64,000 bases of DNA from Anisus vortex (lineage: Eukaryota > Mollusca > Gastropoda > Planorbidae), in assembly GCA_949126835.1 (NCBI GenBank), contig OX421497.1, positions 4,023,024-4,087,023 of the forward strand, read 5' to 3'. Made by a program: the position numbers and the translations under genes. The notes beneath the pieces are model-generated. The model was not told where the DNA came from and did no database searches. It saw only the letters and a program-made list of their open reading frames with translations. How positions within the stretch are numbered: the stretch's first letter is position 1; the number at the start of each line of letters is the position of its first letter. Shown here in pieces: positions 23,905 to 36,322 of the stretch.

Positions 23905-24290
23905 CAGTCTCGCTAGCTCAGTGGATAACGTATCGGACTGCCATGCTGTCGGCCCGGATTCGATTCTCCAGTTCGTCTACACCTTTTATTTTTCTATTTT
24001 TCTTTTTCTAAAAAGACTTGCGCATTTTTTAAAACCCGATTACAATATTTATCTTAACCCTTACAGTCCCGGGGCGCGTATATAGCGGAACTGAAGGCAG
24101 CATATATAGAAGTAGGTCGGTACGGGAAGGGTTAAATTACTTTCCTAAATGTCTTCAGTAAAAAAAAAAAAATTTAAAAAAAATTATTAGATCTTTAGCT
24201 TTCAGTTTATCGTAGTTGATACAATTTTTATCTGTAGCTTATACAGGTTTTATTTTCCCCCGGGCGACGCCGGGCAATTTAGCTTGTATA
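23905..24290 (+). mobile_element. SINE-B copy 1, interrupted by a MITE
   Basis: The tRNA-like head has CTAGCTCAGTGG (A box) and GGATTCGATTC (B box, about 23958). The tail runs through AACCCGATTACAATATTT to CCCGGGCGACGCCGGGCAAT. The tail is split by the piggyBac-like MITE at 24054-24135. The uninterrupted sequence is seen at 54320-54360. Confidence 0.75.
24054..24135. mobile_element. piggyBac-like MITE, copy 2 (nested in SINE-B)
   Basis: 82 bp between TTAA sites, the reverse complement of the copy at 1065-1146 with a few substitutions. Its flanks join to give SINE-B sequence, showing it inserted into the SINE. Confidence 0.8.
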
Positions 24291-25130
24291 TATATTTTTT
24301 TTTTAAATTATTTTTTTGCTTAAGGGGGTGGGAAAGAGAACGGCCCACCTCTGTTTGACTAAACGTCCATTTGTAAAAAAAACTTTTTCATCATATCACC
24401 TCTTCCACGGGTCACCCCCCCACTCCCCTTGTCTTTCTCTTACTTTTATTACACCTCCCTCCTCTCTCAATTTCTCTCCCCACTTTTGTTTCCTGGTGAA
24501 GAAAGACGTTACATCAAGGCGTGATAAACACCATTTACCGAGACTGAGTATAAGGGCGTAAATATACGTTCACATCTGGCCGTCATCGACTGTTATTTTA
24601 ATGCCAAAAAAAAAAAAAAAGAGCACACAAACTATCAAGGTGAACCACATCCAGGTGTGGCCGTCTGCTCGGTGGGACGCAGACAATGATGGGATTTCCA
24701 CGGGTCAAGAGACGATACGAAAACACATTGGGGGCAATTTTTTCTATTTACTTCAAATAATAAAAGAAAAACCATTTTACGTTATGGGAAAAAAGTTGGC
24801 CGTTTTTCGTTAAAATAAATTTTGGTTGTTGCTTTTCTACCTGTCGCGAAACACCTGGACGCATAAACCATGAAGACAGCATGTTTTTTTTTAAATATAT
24901 ATTATTTTTTTAAACTTTTGACGTGAACTGTTTGTTAAAGCCATTGCATAATAAGAACGCGTTGCCACAACTTGAGGCTTTGCTTCATTGTAAGTCACGA
25001 AGGGGAGGTGAGTGATTTACGCAACGAGATTCAAAAATACAAGCCGTTCGAAGTTGTGTCTTTGTCTACTCCAGATTTAGTAAGTCAACAAAGGTTTCTA
25101 TTTAACAAGATTTAACGGTTTCAATAGTAA
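24291..25130. other. Non-coding DNA
   Basis: Poly-T, poly-A and C-rich runs. No gene supported. Confidence 0.4.
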
Positions 25131-25392
25131 CGGCACGTTGGCCGAGCGCGTTCGACTGGCGATCCGAAGGTTTTGGTTCGAATCCTGGTGCAGGCGAGGA
25201 TTTTTTTCCCGGGACTCGCGGGTGTCCCTGAGTCAACTCAGCTCTGATGGGTATCCGACATTAGCTGGGGTAAAGTAAAGGCGTCTGGGCATTGTGCTGG
25301 CCACACATCCCCTAGTATGCAGTGGCCACAGAAACTGGTGAACGCTGCTTCACGGGCCCTATGATCAGTTTGGTCCGAATGGTACTTTACTT
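25131..25392 (+). mobile_element. SINE-A copy 3
   Basis: Forward copy with A box TGGCCGAGCGC (25139-25149) and a consensus B box GGTTCGAATCC (25175-25185). Relative to the copy at 59864 it lacks seven bases between the boxes. The body includes GGGTAAAGTAAAGGCG, and it ends in TACTTTACTT. Confidence 0.85.
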
Positions 25393-26074
25393 GCCTTTTT
25401 CGTACCGTACAAATCTATTCACGCCTTAGAGCAATTCCAAACGATGTCCCCCAAAAATACCCCGCACTTGTTATAGGGAGTGTAGCCCATTGTCTGCCTG
25501 GTGTCGAGCTATTGATCTGTCTGATTGATTGGCCTATTAGTTGGTACTAATTTTATCATCGGTCCTTTCACATGTTTTTTTGCCTCTGTTGTCCCCCCTC
25601 CCCCCCACACACACCCCCCCCCACACACGCACACCCCCCCCCCACACACACACCTCCATGTTTGTCATTGATTCAAAGCTTGGTTGTTAATAGACTGGCT
25701 CGGTGTACAGCTGACATGTTAGACGTTCGCACCTTTCCTGGTCATATTGCCTACTAGGAGATTGTGTGTCCAACAAGGCTTGGATGTCAATGTTCATCAA
25801 TAATTGAAAATAAGCATACATCCCTCAGTCATGTATAGCCTACTGTAGGGTACTTGTGAATTTTTCACACCGTATAATATTTGCTAAGGTTTCATACAGT
25901 GTACATCATACTTGTTAATGGCTCATAATATAGTGGACATACGTGCTAATGTCTTAAGCAGGAAACATTATATTAGACCTCCTACCTACCTCCATCTTAC
26001 ATATCCCGTAGTCTGTTGGACGGTTGGGGCCTTCACATATGACAGGTTCACCAACCTACTTCTTATTGGTGTTT
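25393..26074. other. Non-coding DNA with a C/AC-rich tract
   Basis: A CCCCCCACACAC tract lies at about 25590-25655. A worn reverse SINE-A piece is likely at 25725-25785 (CTACTAGGAGATTGTGTGTC). No gene supported. Confidence 0.4.
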
Positions 26075-26190
26075 TAAAAAATGTCGTTACTCATTTTCCT
26101 GGTTTGTTCAGGCAACCAATTCCATGCCCTAATGGTCAATCGGGAAGAAAAGAGTACTTATATGCAATGGTTCTACCTTATCAAACAGTA
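26075..26190 (-). mobile_element. LINE 3' fragment (hairpin LINE), copy 2
   Basis: The reverse complement reads GCATATAAGTACTC, then TTTTCTTCCCGATTGACCAT, then GGGCATGGAATTGGTTGCCT and GAACAAACC, the same RT C-terminal stretch found at 61800-61870 and 34950-35020. Reading frames are broken. Confidence 0.65.
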
Positions 26191-26650
26191 ATAACTATAG
26201 ACACACCATTAAAACGTCAAAACGTTTTTTTTTTTTGGTTTACTCAATCATAAAACATTCTATATAACCGCCTGCTTAATACACATAAGTACAAAGACCC
26301 CGATACAGTGGCGAGAACCGATAATGTAAAAATACATTATTTTTGTGTATTCCTGCTCTATTTTTAAACACAATCTCTCTATGTATAGAAACGGTAGATA
26401 TCTAATTGAGGTAAATCTATTGTCTGTATCTCTCAGTTTGGGTTGAAAGGCTTCATTGATTGCCTTTTTTTTTATGCCCTCGGGGGGTAGTCTCGTAGAC
26501 CTTCTGTTGTTTTTTTTTTCAAATCTTCTTCTCGTGAATATGGAGTGCTTGAAGCGCGCGCTAAATGGGTTGTGCATTCGTGCATCAAACACCCCCCCCC
26601 CCCCCCCCCGAGGTGATCATGGTCTACAAACGTATTTTGCGAACTAGGTT
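26191..26650. other. Non-coding DNA
   Basis: A 20-base-class poly-C run at about 26589-26609. No gene seen. Confidence 0.4.
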
Positions 26651-26659
26651 ATGAAATGT

Positions 26660-27090
26660 ATTTATCTCTTTTTCAATCTCTCCATTTCTCTCTCTTTTTC
26701 TTTACTTCTTTCATCAATTCTCTTTTTTTTTCTGTCTCTGTCTTCATGTTACTTTCTCTCTTTCTACTTCCTTTTCTTTCTTTCTTTTATTGTCTCTTTA
26801 CATTTCTCTTTATATATCTCTCACTCTGTTTATTTCACTATTTTTTTTTCTGTATTTGCCTCTTTCTTTATTCTTCTCTATTTTTTTCTTGTTCTATTTT
26901 TCTCTCTATTTTCACTCTTTCTCCTCTCTTTCTCTTTTCTTTTTCCAGCCTCTGTCTTTCTCTATGTTTCTCTCTTTCCCTCCCTCTTTCCCCCTCTTTC
27001 TTTCTTTATATATGTCTCTTTATATATATATATATCTATATCTTTTTCTCCCTTCCTCTTCTCTATTCCTTCTATTCTCAGTTTGTGTCT
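26660..27090. repeat. 430-bp pyrimidine tract
   Basis: Almost pure C/T on the + strand (CTTT, TCTC and TTTC units) with few purines. Overlapping open frames rich in Ser, Phe and Leu arise from this composition and are not called as genes. Confidence 0.85.
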
Positions 27091-28290
27091 TCCTCGCCTT
27101 TAGCTTCCTTGCACCTGGTGCACAACTACACACACCATTAGCCGGGAACGATCTTGATGGCGCGCCCCATTTACACCGCCCACCCACCCATCCAGGATGA
27201 TCGGTTTTTCCTCAATGTATATTATTATATCTACACCTCTTTGTCTATATAAAAAAACACACACACACACACAGTAGGTCACAACAAGAACAATAAATCT
27301 GAAAAGACACAACGAGGGCATGACTCGCTCGTGGGTAAATCTGTGCAATGAGGAAGGGCCGAGTGTTCATTTTCGGAAGCATTATAATTATATTTCGTGC
27401 ACAAGTAGTCTACATGTTATTGTCACCGTAACTTGCACAGCGGGAGTTCATCGAAAAGTCCCGGACTCACAACATTTACCATCGATGATCTTCACTTGCA
27501 TACATAATAAAACCTTCAATTCACACAGTTAAACTTGTATAGACATTCAATGCTACAGGCTGTAAACCAATGAATCACCATCACGATCTTTTATTTAGTA
27601 CAGCGACAATATAAATTTATTCTGATTTCGACAAGCAGCTGCTAATATTATAGCATGTTAAATTTATGCGCGTCCGTATGTTTGGTGAAAGGAATATGAA
27701 TAGAACGATGCAAATAACGCTACAAAATGATACAGTTCTGCTCTTTAGGCTTCCTGTTGTCTTTTTCTTTTACTCCTATCACCTCCTACGGCAACGCCTC
27801 TGAGTGTATTGGTTAACTTTTTTTGTAACTTTATTGAATAGCCTACTCGTAGATCTAATGCTAAGGGTTAAGAACACATGAACAACCAAAAACGTGTAAT
27901 GTAAGTTGTTTTTTTTTTAAAGAGGGCCAAATACTTACAAAATTAGACGATGAGATCTCTCTCACTCTTTCTCCATCTCTTTCAATACCTCTCGTTCTTT
28001 CTCCCTCTCTCGCTCTCTGTCTGTCTCTCTCCCTCTCTCTGTATGTGTTGAAGTTGTGGCCCCTAGATGACAAAAAAAAGATGCTCAACCATCCAATTTA
28101 AATAAACGCCTTTTTCCATGGGTTGCCCCACCATTGTGTCACATTGTCAGCATTCCACATTAATTTGTTTGCTGCTACTATGTCCCTTGTTGTGTTTTTT
28201 TAATTCTTTCTCCGGCTAATGTTTCTCTTTCTACTTTCTAATTAATTAATTTGCTACTTGGGGCGTTTGGCGTTTACTCTTTTTTTGCTG
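27091..28290. other. Non-coding DNA
   Basis: A CA microsatellite at 27257-27273 and a CT tract at about 27958-28040. No gene supported. Confidence 0.4.
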
Positions 28291-28440
28291 GTGAAAGTAA
28301 AAGTAGTTAAGTATTTCGTTGGACCAATTTGATCCATAGGGCCGGTGAAGCAGCGTTCACCAGTTTCTGTGGCCACGACATACTAGGTGATTGTGTGGCC
28401 AGCACTATGCACAGCCGCCTTTACTTTACCACAACTAAGG
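28291..28440 (-). mobile_element. SINE-A copy 4, head missing
   Basis: Tail half only: AAAGTAAAAGTAG at the left, then CAGCGTTCACCAGTTTCTGT and GCCGCCTTTACTTTACC. The tRNA-like head is absent, so it is a 5'-truncated copy in reverse orientation. Confidence 0.8.
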
Positions 28441-28592
28441 TTACTCTCTATCGCCCTTCTGGCACAAGAAGGCAGCATTCGTGAAGTTGTAGTGTCCTCT
28501 CCAGGGCACAGGCCTTCTCTATGGATATGGTTATAGCCCTTTTTAAATAACCCGATGAAAACCGGATTTTTAGTCTAATAGTTTATAGTTTA

Positions 28593-28985
28593 CAAGCTAA
28601 ATTTCCCGGCGTTGCCGACCCCCCCCCCTGGATAAAACAGGCTTGTATAAGCTACATATAAAAATCGTATAAACTACAATGAATATAAAGCTTTAAATAT
28701 AATAATAATAAAAATAGTTTTTCCTAAAGAATTTTAGGAAAGTAATTTAAAATAAATATTGTAATCGGGTAAAAAATGGGCAAGTTTTTTTATTTAACAA
28801 AAATCTAAATTGCCCGGTGTTGCTCGTAGATTTACAATCTTTTTTTTAATGTAAAAGTAATATTAATTGACTCAAAATTTTAGAAAGAAAAGGTATTATA
28901 CTAACTGGAGAAACAAACCCGGGTCGCCTGCATGACAGTTCGATACGTTAACCACTTAGCTGGCGAAGAAGACACATGTCCGAAG
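28593..28985 (-). mobile_element. SINE-B tandem pair
   Basis: Read on the reverse strand, a tRNA-like head (CAGCTAAGTGGTTAACG, then GACCCGGGTTTG; 28980-28912) leads into a tail ending CAACACCGGGCAATTTAG at about 28805. A second headless tail then ends CGGGAAATTTAGCTTG at 28593. This head-plus-tail, then tail, arrangement matches 54031-54494. Confidence 0.65.
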
Positions 28986-31589
28986 TGGAATCGCAAAAGT
29001 ATATAATATGAGACACTAATGTCACGCGTCTTTAAATTAACTAATATGATTGGTTGAACACACACACAGTCTAGTTTATATATATAGGGCCTATAGACTA
29101 TAGACAGGCTAGTTATAGAGTTATCAATCTATGTAATTTACCAGATTATAAAAAGAATAGTCGTCTTATGGTTTATACTTCTAGTTCATGTTTTTTTGTG
29201 CATCTACTATCTGTGTATCTGTGTAATACTATTACCTGAACGAGCTGTGAAACAATTTAACAATGACATTTTTTTCTTTCTTGCCGGAAAAGAAAGAAGA
29301 AAACACAAAACAGCTTTCGTGGGGGCGTGCACCTGATGATCCTCAATTTTTAAAGCGGATGTTGACATGTGGAGGGGGTCGGTCGAGGGTAGGAAATCCT
29401 GTTGAGTGAGCTGTTTTATACTCGTGAAAAGAAAGGGGGGGGGGGGTATATCGTTGAGATGACACGTTTCTCCTGTATGACGTATACATCTGTCGAGTAC
29501 AAAAGGAGTAGATCCATGTGGACCTAAGTAATAGATCCCAAGTACTTAGGCTTGAGAACGAGATGTTTTTTTTTGTTCTTCTTCTTATTTGTGTGTGTGT
29601 ATTGTTTTGTGTATGTGTGTGCGTGTGTTAATAATCTCAGATGGTGGTTGTGAAGTCTGTCAACTGACTGGCGATGACGTAGACACTAACTCGTGAACGC
29701 CACGCAAATCAAGTGAACGCAAACAAAATCCCCCCCAAAAAAGAAAAAAAGAAGGCCAGTCGGTGAGGACCGTTTTCTTTTTTTTTTTTAAGGTTACCGA
29801 GAATACTGCGTGACACTGCATATTTAATCCATTAAAATTTTGTTCATAGTTAACTGGAACAGAACAGGATTTGGAAAGGGGTGAGGGGGAGGAAGGCGAC
29901 GCATCATATTTTTTTCTCATAATTTTTTTTCCAGTTGACCAATACTTGTGTATAGTCGCGGGTGTTCCCAAAATAAGGTGCTTGCCCCCTGCCCCCCCCC
30001 CCGGATTATTATTATTAATATATACGTCTGTTGTAAATGCCACCCTACTTTCCCTGGAAAAAATATAGTAAAATGTAGACATATTCCACCTCTCCTAGAA
30101 AATGCTCCATCCTTGCATATGTGTATAGCGCATACACACACATGCAAAATTGTATGTATGACGTTAATACGAAAACATTTGATTAAAGACAAGTTTTGAG
30201 TGATACGTTATTTTTCTTACATGGTTAAAAACAGCGATATGTTAAATTAGAAAGACTATTACGAGTATTAAACAAATACTAAATCTATCTTGACTAAATT
30301 CTGGAACGACTATACAAAAATACTAAATCTATTTTGAATACATTCTGATGTATGATTTCACAAGCAGAAGACGAGAGGATTCTTCTGTCTGAAGCATCTA
30401 CTAATGCGGAAGCCAACATATTTCTGACCTTGACGTGGTACTGGGTGTATATCTCCTGTCCAAGTTGATGCAGTTGGGCGGCGCCCGTATCGTTTATAGA
30501 ACGAAAATGATTACGAATTATAATTTTGTTTGTTTTGTTTTGATTGCTAAGTTTTGCGACATAAAGAGCTGCTGCAGCTTAAATAAAACATATTTTGTTT
30601 AAAAGGGAAGAGAAAAGTAACAGCCCTGCCAATTATTGGTGCTTGGTGAGCCTATGAGCTTATAACGAGGGCGCCAGTGAAATGGCCTTTTGGGGGCAAT
30701 GAAAAACCAGCTTTCTATAGGCCATTACACGCTTCCCTTCACTTTTTAGATGTGAACTTTGATGGCTTTTCCTTTTTTTTTCTCCCTTTTTCGTCCACGT
30801 TTCACGTTTTTCTTTTTTGTTTAACCCTTCCAACCTCCTGACAAGCGGTCTTTGATGTTTGAAGTAGTCCTGACAGGTGCGCAGGAAGGACAGGTACGCG
30901 GGTGCTCACCCTCGGCTCACCCCGCAACGGATGTAAACAAGGAGGTGTTCTTTCCACCGCCCGACCGTGGAGGCCCTCCCTCCCTTGGGGCTATTCATAG
31001 GGCAAATCACTTCTCTAACCTCTCTCCCTCCCCCCCCCCCCCATCATTTGCGACCCTGACCCTCCCCAACTGCCTCGTTATAAGATGATAATAGCCATAA
31101 GCAAGCACGCCTCCTCATCCCGAGCGTTTACTCTGTATGTTTCAACACGCTTAGTGAAGGTGAGGCCAGGTTGAGCAGGTACTGAGAATGTACTGGGACA
31201 CACATACAGTACAGACGATTTCACTACTACTAGTAAGATGAACGAACGTATTTTCCAAGACCCATCCTTCAAACATATTTTTGTTGATTTACAATAACAT
31301 TTCTTGTTCTTTATTTCCTTCTGCTATTTTGTAACCCGTTTCTTTTATGAGTTCAGCATAATAGTAAATTGTTCTATCTCGCCCGTCTCGTAAATATGTG
31401 TTAATTTATTGTTCATTGTTGACACACGGTTCTGTGCTAGTTAAATAACGATTGTTGCATAAGTCCTAATACAGTGTTGTTGTTTTGTTAAATATCAGTT
31501 TTGATAATGGTAGAGCTAGCTAAATCTATATTAAAAAATTTCGATGTATGGTAGCTGCAAATGAAATGCTGGCAGTAGGCAAGTGAGAC
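28986..31589. other. Long non-coding stretch
   Basis: Poly-G at about 29438, TG microsatellites at about 29593-29630, poly-C at about 29992 and 31030. None of the open frames has a conserved motif or splice sites. Confidence 0.45.
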
Positions 31590-31700
31590 CGGCTGGTCCT
31601 GCGGTTAGTTCACCGGACTGTCATCCGAGAACGTCGCGGGTTCTATCTATTCCTGTCGCACTGCAGGAGTTTTGGGCCTAGTGGACGTAATAATCTTCTA
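31590..31700 (+). mobile_element. tRNA-Asp-like SINE head with a LINE-like tail
   Basis: GGTCCTGCGGTTAGTTCACC (A-box side), an arm with CTGTCAT between CCGGA and CCGAG, and GCGGGTTCTATC (B box). The layout and the GTC in anticodon position resemble tRNA-Asp. It continues into GTGGACGTAATAATCTTCTA, similar to the 3' hairpin block of the local LINE. A hAT-like MITE begins right after. The stems are too damaged for a working tRNA. Confidence 0.55.
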
Positions 31701-31869
31701 GAGAAGGGTCGACAACTTACGGCACGCGTGCCAGACTTGGCACGCGAAGACCACCAAAAAGGCAATTTAATTCTATTTTACAAGAATAGAGCAATGGGGC
31801 TTTACTGGCACATTGGCACATTAAAAATGCTTCTTTGGCACACCATCACCAAAAGGTTGCCGACCCCTG
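31701..31869 (-). mobile_element. hAT-like MITE
   Basis: It begins AAGGGTCGACAAC and ends GTTGCCGACCCCTG, inverted terminal repeats of the kind seen at 51292-51501 (CAGGGGTCGGCAACC). It carries the same GCACGCGTGCCA block. The left end is worn. Confidence 0.65.
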
Positions 31870-34860
31870 CTAAAAAATACCCTGACTAAAATAGCATAGA
31901 TAGAAGCGCTATAGAAATAACCATAACTATTATCATTATTGTTATTATATTTGAAACATGAGTAAAATATTAGTATACGCTGATAAGCAAGCCTCCAGGC
32001 ACCTTTCTGCCACGCACGGAAAGGGAGGATGTACACGTTTAAGAGGAGGGTTTGACCCATTTATAAAGTGTGTTTTTTTAAATACAGAGCCAATAACACA
32101 TTCTTCAGCGTGTACGAGTTTATATTTACTACCCACCTCACTCTGCAGAGTTCTCTGCTACGTCAATGCTGCCCAACTGTGAAATATGCATTATCAAGTC
32201 TACGCGTTTACTTTATTTACGCTTATGTCAGAGTTGATTAGTTGATTACGCCCCCTTCCCCCCCCCCCCCCCCCCCGAAGTAAAAAAAAAAATGAGATGC
32301 CCAGATCTCTAAATTTTGCTTTCTTAAAATATTGCCTTGTGTATTGTCAAAAAACCCCAAGTTAAACCATAAATTGTCTCGGCAGAATCCAATTATTTGC
32401 TCTCCTCCTCCACTCGCGTATTCTCCCCAAGTCACTTACTTACCCATCGCATATCGTGGAAGCCCTCGCTCCGGGGCTCGCTTCTTACCGTGTACATCAG
32501 CTCAACACTCGCGGGCTTGAAGTGGCAGTGATATTTTCTCAGTTTCTTCCCCCCCCCCCCCCCCCCCACCACTATTTACGTCCTACTCAATTTTATCGGT
32601 AAACATACCCCCCCCCCCCCCCCACTTTCCACCCCAAATTCCGAATACTTCCTATTCCTCCATTGTATACATTCTGAACGATTTTATGCCCATCTTCCCA
32701 AATTATTGGTCTGTGCTCTTTTTTAGCGACATAAGCTATTAAGGGCTGCAACTCTCGCGATTTAAAAACAAAATGATTTAAGAACATACTAAATGGGGCT
32801 CTTAATGTCGGTTTTTAATCATGATAATCTTATCTATCTATCTGTCTGTATATCCCTCACCCAGTCAATCTCAGACAGTCTTGTCTATCTGTCAATCAGT
32901 TTATCTGTCTATCCACCTATGCGTCTATCTGTACATCTGTACATCTATCTCTAACACCACGTCTATATTTATTTATACATGTGTATACAGTATACATATA
33001 TGTATGATTGGATGCTTACATATCGCTGCCTATGCATTCAGTCACCGTCAGATCACCAGACCAGCAATTCATGCTCAGCAATTATCCCATTGATCCTTGG
33101 AAACTCTTTGTCTCGTTCCTTTTCTGTTGGTTCCTCTACCTTTGGGGCGGGCTGAAACTCGCCCACAAGTCCAGTCGATATGTCCGCAGGCAAGTATATT
33201 ATCACGACTATACAAAATTGACGTTATTGGCACACACAATGAGAGAAAGAGAGAGAAAGAGAGAGAGACATTAGGACGCAGATAGCGAGGAAGAACGTGA
33301 GCGAGATTAAAAAAAATGAAAAAGAGAGAGAGAGAGAAAGAAATTAGGACGCAGAGTGCGATGAAGAAAGAGAGAAAGAGAGAGGAAAAAATAGAGTAGG
33401 AGAGCGACAGAGGAAGAAAGAGAAAGTAAGAGAGATGAAGAGGGAAATAGAAAGATTGAGAGGATGGTAGAGAGAGAGAGAGAGAAAGACAGAGAGTGGC
33501 ATAATGCTAATGAGGTATTGAAAGGTATATATAGAGAGATTGTGTAACGGACATTGAGGTATATCTACTACAGTGGCGGGTCCATTAATCATACATGATC
33601 ATGTTTTGTGGCGGAATGAATTCTAGTTAACTTTTTTAACTCCCCTGCACATCTGTGTTTGACTGTCGTTAGGAACCAACTTGAGAGCCAACACTTCACT
33701 TCCCCCGATTCCCCTCCGATTCCCCTCCGTCAGTCAAACTACTTACCTTGTAATCTATCTACCGCTTCCAAATGCCCTCAACGTTCAGCTCATCCACATC
33801 CCCCCTTCCACTCGCCCAGCCCTCGAACTGGATGACCGCAGGAAATAGCAATTATTTAAAACCACAAAACAAAACGGTTTTTCCTATTTTCTTCTTCTGT
33901 CTTTTTTTTTTTATCAATTAATTTTCTTTCAGTTCTGCGCAAGTAGTTTTTCGGGCGCGTCATATTTTCTTATAGATTAAACTTCACAAACCGGTTCATC
34001 CTAATTAATTCTTTCTAATACGAGTACTATTTCATTAAAACACAAAACTCGAGGCCGACCACGAGGGTTGGTGTTTATATATAACTTTAATTAAAAAAAC
34101 AAAACAATAACGAATAGCTTAGAAGAAATAAATTTTAATTCCTACAAAAATTTAAATATTGAGATTAAAAACTGCTTTAGTGCTAGGAAAGATTTATAAG
34201 ATAAAGAAAAAGATAAGAAAAACTTATAAGATCAACTTATAAGATTTGATAAGATTTTTTTGATATGAAATGGAAGTAGTGTCGAAATGATCAAGAAATA
34301 ATATTTTCAATCATCTTGAATGACAGAGCTATAATTAGAACGGATGACTACTAAAAAATGTACTTAATAGATTTTACAAAAATAATCTATAATTTGTCAG
34401 TGATTTGGGAACGTACTTTGAAAATGGACCAATGAAAAACGTTTGTTCATGTCGAGGCTCTTATGATATATCAAACTCGACAGCCTTCGTTTGGTTAGTA
34501 GACGTTAATGCGATTTACTGATGTTTACTTTTCTCAATTACTTTCTTTCTCTCGCTGTCGTCTCCACCTTACCCTGCCCTCTTCTCCTTCGTACTTTGAA
34601 AAAAAAAGGGGGGGGGGCAAACACATGAGATGTTACGCGCCTGGCATTGATCCGAATGAAAAGAAAGTACATATCCATAACTAATCCCCCCAAAATGTTA
34701 TGTCACTAGTCACTATGCAGACGAGGTTCATTTATTCATCTGTTACGTCATCCTAAAGGCCCAAGAATGTGGGGTCGTTAGTTTTGTCCACATTGAAAGA
34801 GTTTGCGGCAAAAATTCCGACTTTTTAGCAGGACTCTAATATAAGAAGGGCAAAGAGTAA
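31870..34860. other. Long non-coding stretch
   Basis: Poly-C runs at about 32257-32276, 32550-32567 and 32610-32623, and a degenerate CTAT/CTGT tetranucleotide repeat at about 32832-32955. No gene supported. 34040-34500 is strongly AT-rich. Confidence 0.45.
33239..33500. repeat. GA-rich purine tract
   Basis: A run of GAGA and GAAAGA on the + strand, with one 20-bp motif (ATTAGGACGCAGA) repeated at 33270 and 33343. Frames over it are compositional. Confidence 0.8.
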
Positions 34861-35145
34861 AGGATTATTAATGCCAATAACAACCTGTTGCAATGCTCAG
34901 ATAAACATAAGGACAATAAAGATTTCCTTATCCCTTTTGCGATAACAAATGCATATAATAACTCTTTCTTCTCCAGTGGCATTCGGGCATGGAATGAGTT
35001 GCCTGAACAGCCCAGGAAAAATAGTCACTTAACATTATTTAAAACATTAATAAAGATACAAGAATAGACTCGGACCACAAATGCTCATAGGACGCAATAA
35101 TCTTCTTCATAGAAGGAGCGTCTGTAATATTTAAGAAACGATAAA
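34861..35145 (+). mobile_element. LINE 3' end (hairpin LINE), copy 3, best preserved
   Basis: A 68-codon open frame at 34861-35067 ends with NSFFSSGIRAWNELPEQ, then SHLTLFKTLIKIQE and TAG. The SFFxxGIRxWNxLPE pattern is the usual C-terminus of Jockey/CR1-type LINE reverse transcriptases. It is followed by a 3' UTR with GGACGCAATAATCTTCTTCA and TAGAAGGAGCGTC, which can fold as a hairpin, and an A-rich end. The copy is 5'-truncated, as expected of LINEs. Four other fragments occur in this window. Confidence 0.8.
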
Positions 35146-36234
35146 AAAAAAATATGTTTAGAAAGTCCACCCGACTTAAGCGATTGGCCCGAACTGTCCA
35201 CCTTAGTAGTGTTAGAGAAGTTACAAGTGAAGCTGTGGCCAGTGCAGTGATTTATCCAAACTTATATTATAGTATTATTGATCGGAGACCAAAGACGTTT
35301 TCTTACTGCCCGTGAATCGATAGCACCATTTGCCTTGTTGTTTTTAAATATATATTTTAGTTTTTATATTTATCCTTCTTATTTCCCTTGTTACCGAATT
35401 CGTCTTTAAATTACGAGGAAACGGCCGAGGGCTTTTTTTTAAGAGTTGTAGGTATCTGGCACCGACAGGCCAGACTTGATTGGGTACAAGTTCCCTGGAG
35501 GGAGCCTGTATGCTAACTGGTTCTTGTGCTTGAGTACTTTCTCATGGAAACACCCCCTGCCCCAACCCGCACATCCCACATAATGAGTTGAGCAATTTTT
35601 TGGACAATGTTTTGCTGACGCTAATAAAACCCGTTAGCATAACTCGTTCACAAATTCATTAAGTTTTTTTCTTTTGTCCCTGGCAATATTGTGAGAGGAA
35701 TTTAGGTACGGTAGTCCTAGTTTTAAAATAAATGGTAATCCGATTATACAAAAAAAAAAAGTTCATTCCACGGACACCACCACCCCTTACTCTCTTTCCC
35801 CACTTCCCCCTACTTCAAATTCCCTTCCCAGAGTACCATCTGAATTTACATTGCTAACCTTATTATAGCAGAAACAGGCTGGTGTTGTGTTTTTTTTTTT
35901 AATGTGTAGATATTGCTCCGCTCATCTGGGAGACCATAACGTAACAATTTTATAATAGTGGCCACCCTGGGGGGGGGGGGGGGGGGGGGAATGAAGAGAG
36001 TTGCGGCAGTTGATCAGCTAATTATAGAGTAATACTTGGTTAGTATTTTTTTGTATAGCCTTTTTGTTATTGTGCTATTGGTACTAATTTAGTCGTTGAG
36101 ATTTTTTTTAGAAATAGTGTTTATAGTGGTAGTAATTATAATTTTTGGTGGGATGATAGTAGTGTTGTTAATACAAAAGTGTTAGTGACGAAGATGTGTT
36201 ACTGATACAAATGTGTATGAATGCTAACAAAATT
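35146..36234. other. Non-coding DNA
   Basis: Poly-A, poly-T and a 19-base poly-G at about 35971-35989. No gene supported. Confidence 0.45.
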
Positions 36235-36322
36235 TTAACCCTTCCCGTACCGACCTACTTCTATCTATGCCCTATGCTGCCTTCAGTTCCGCTATATACG
36301 CGCCCGGGACTGTAAGGGTTAA
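36235..36322. mobile_element. piggyBac-like MITE, copy 3
   Basis: 88 bp between TTAA sites (36235-36238, 36319-36322), same orientation as the copy at 1065. A short duplicated CTATGC accounts for most of the extra length. Confidence 0.8.

Noticed and set aside
23907..23975. Possible tRNA gene (A and B boxes present)
   Set aside because: Stems do not pair well and the sequence continues into the SINE-B tail shared with 54031. The same reasoning applies to the heads at 31590, 54040 and 59864.
26651..27200. Overlapping Ser/Phe/Leu-rich open frames resembling membrane proteins
   Set aside because: A pyrimidine tract gives hydrophobic codons in all three frames; no conserved motif.
35962..35990. 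Poly-G run as a telomere or regulatory G-quadruplex
   Set aside because: A plain homopolymer without telomere repeats; such runs are scattered throughout the window.
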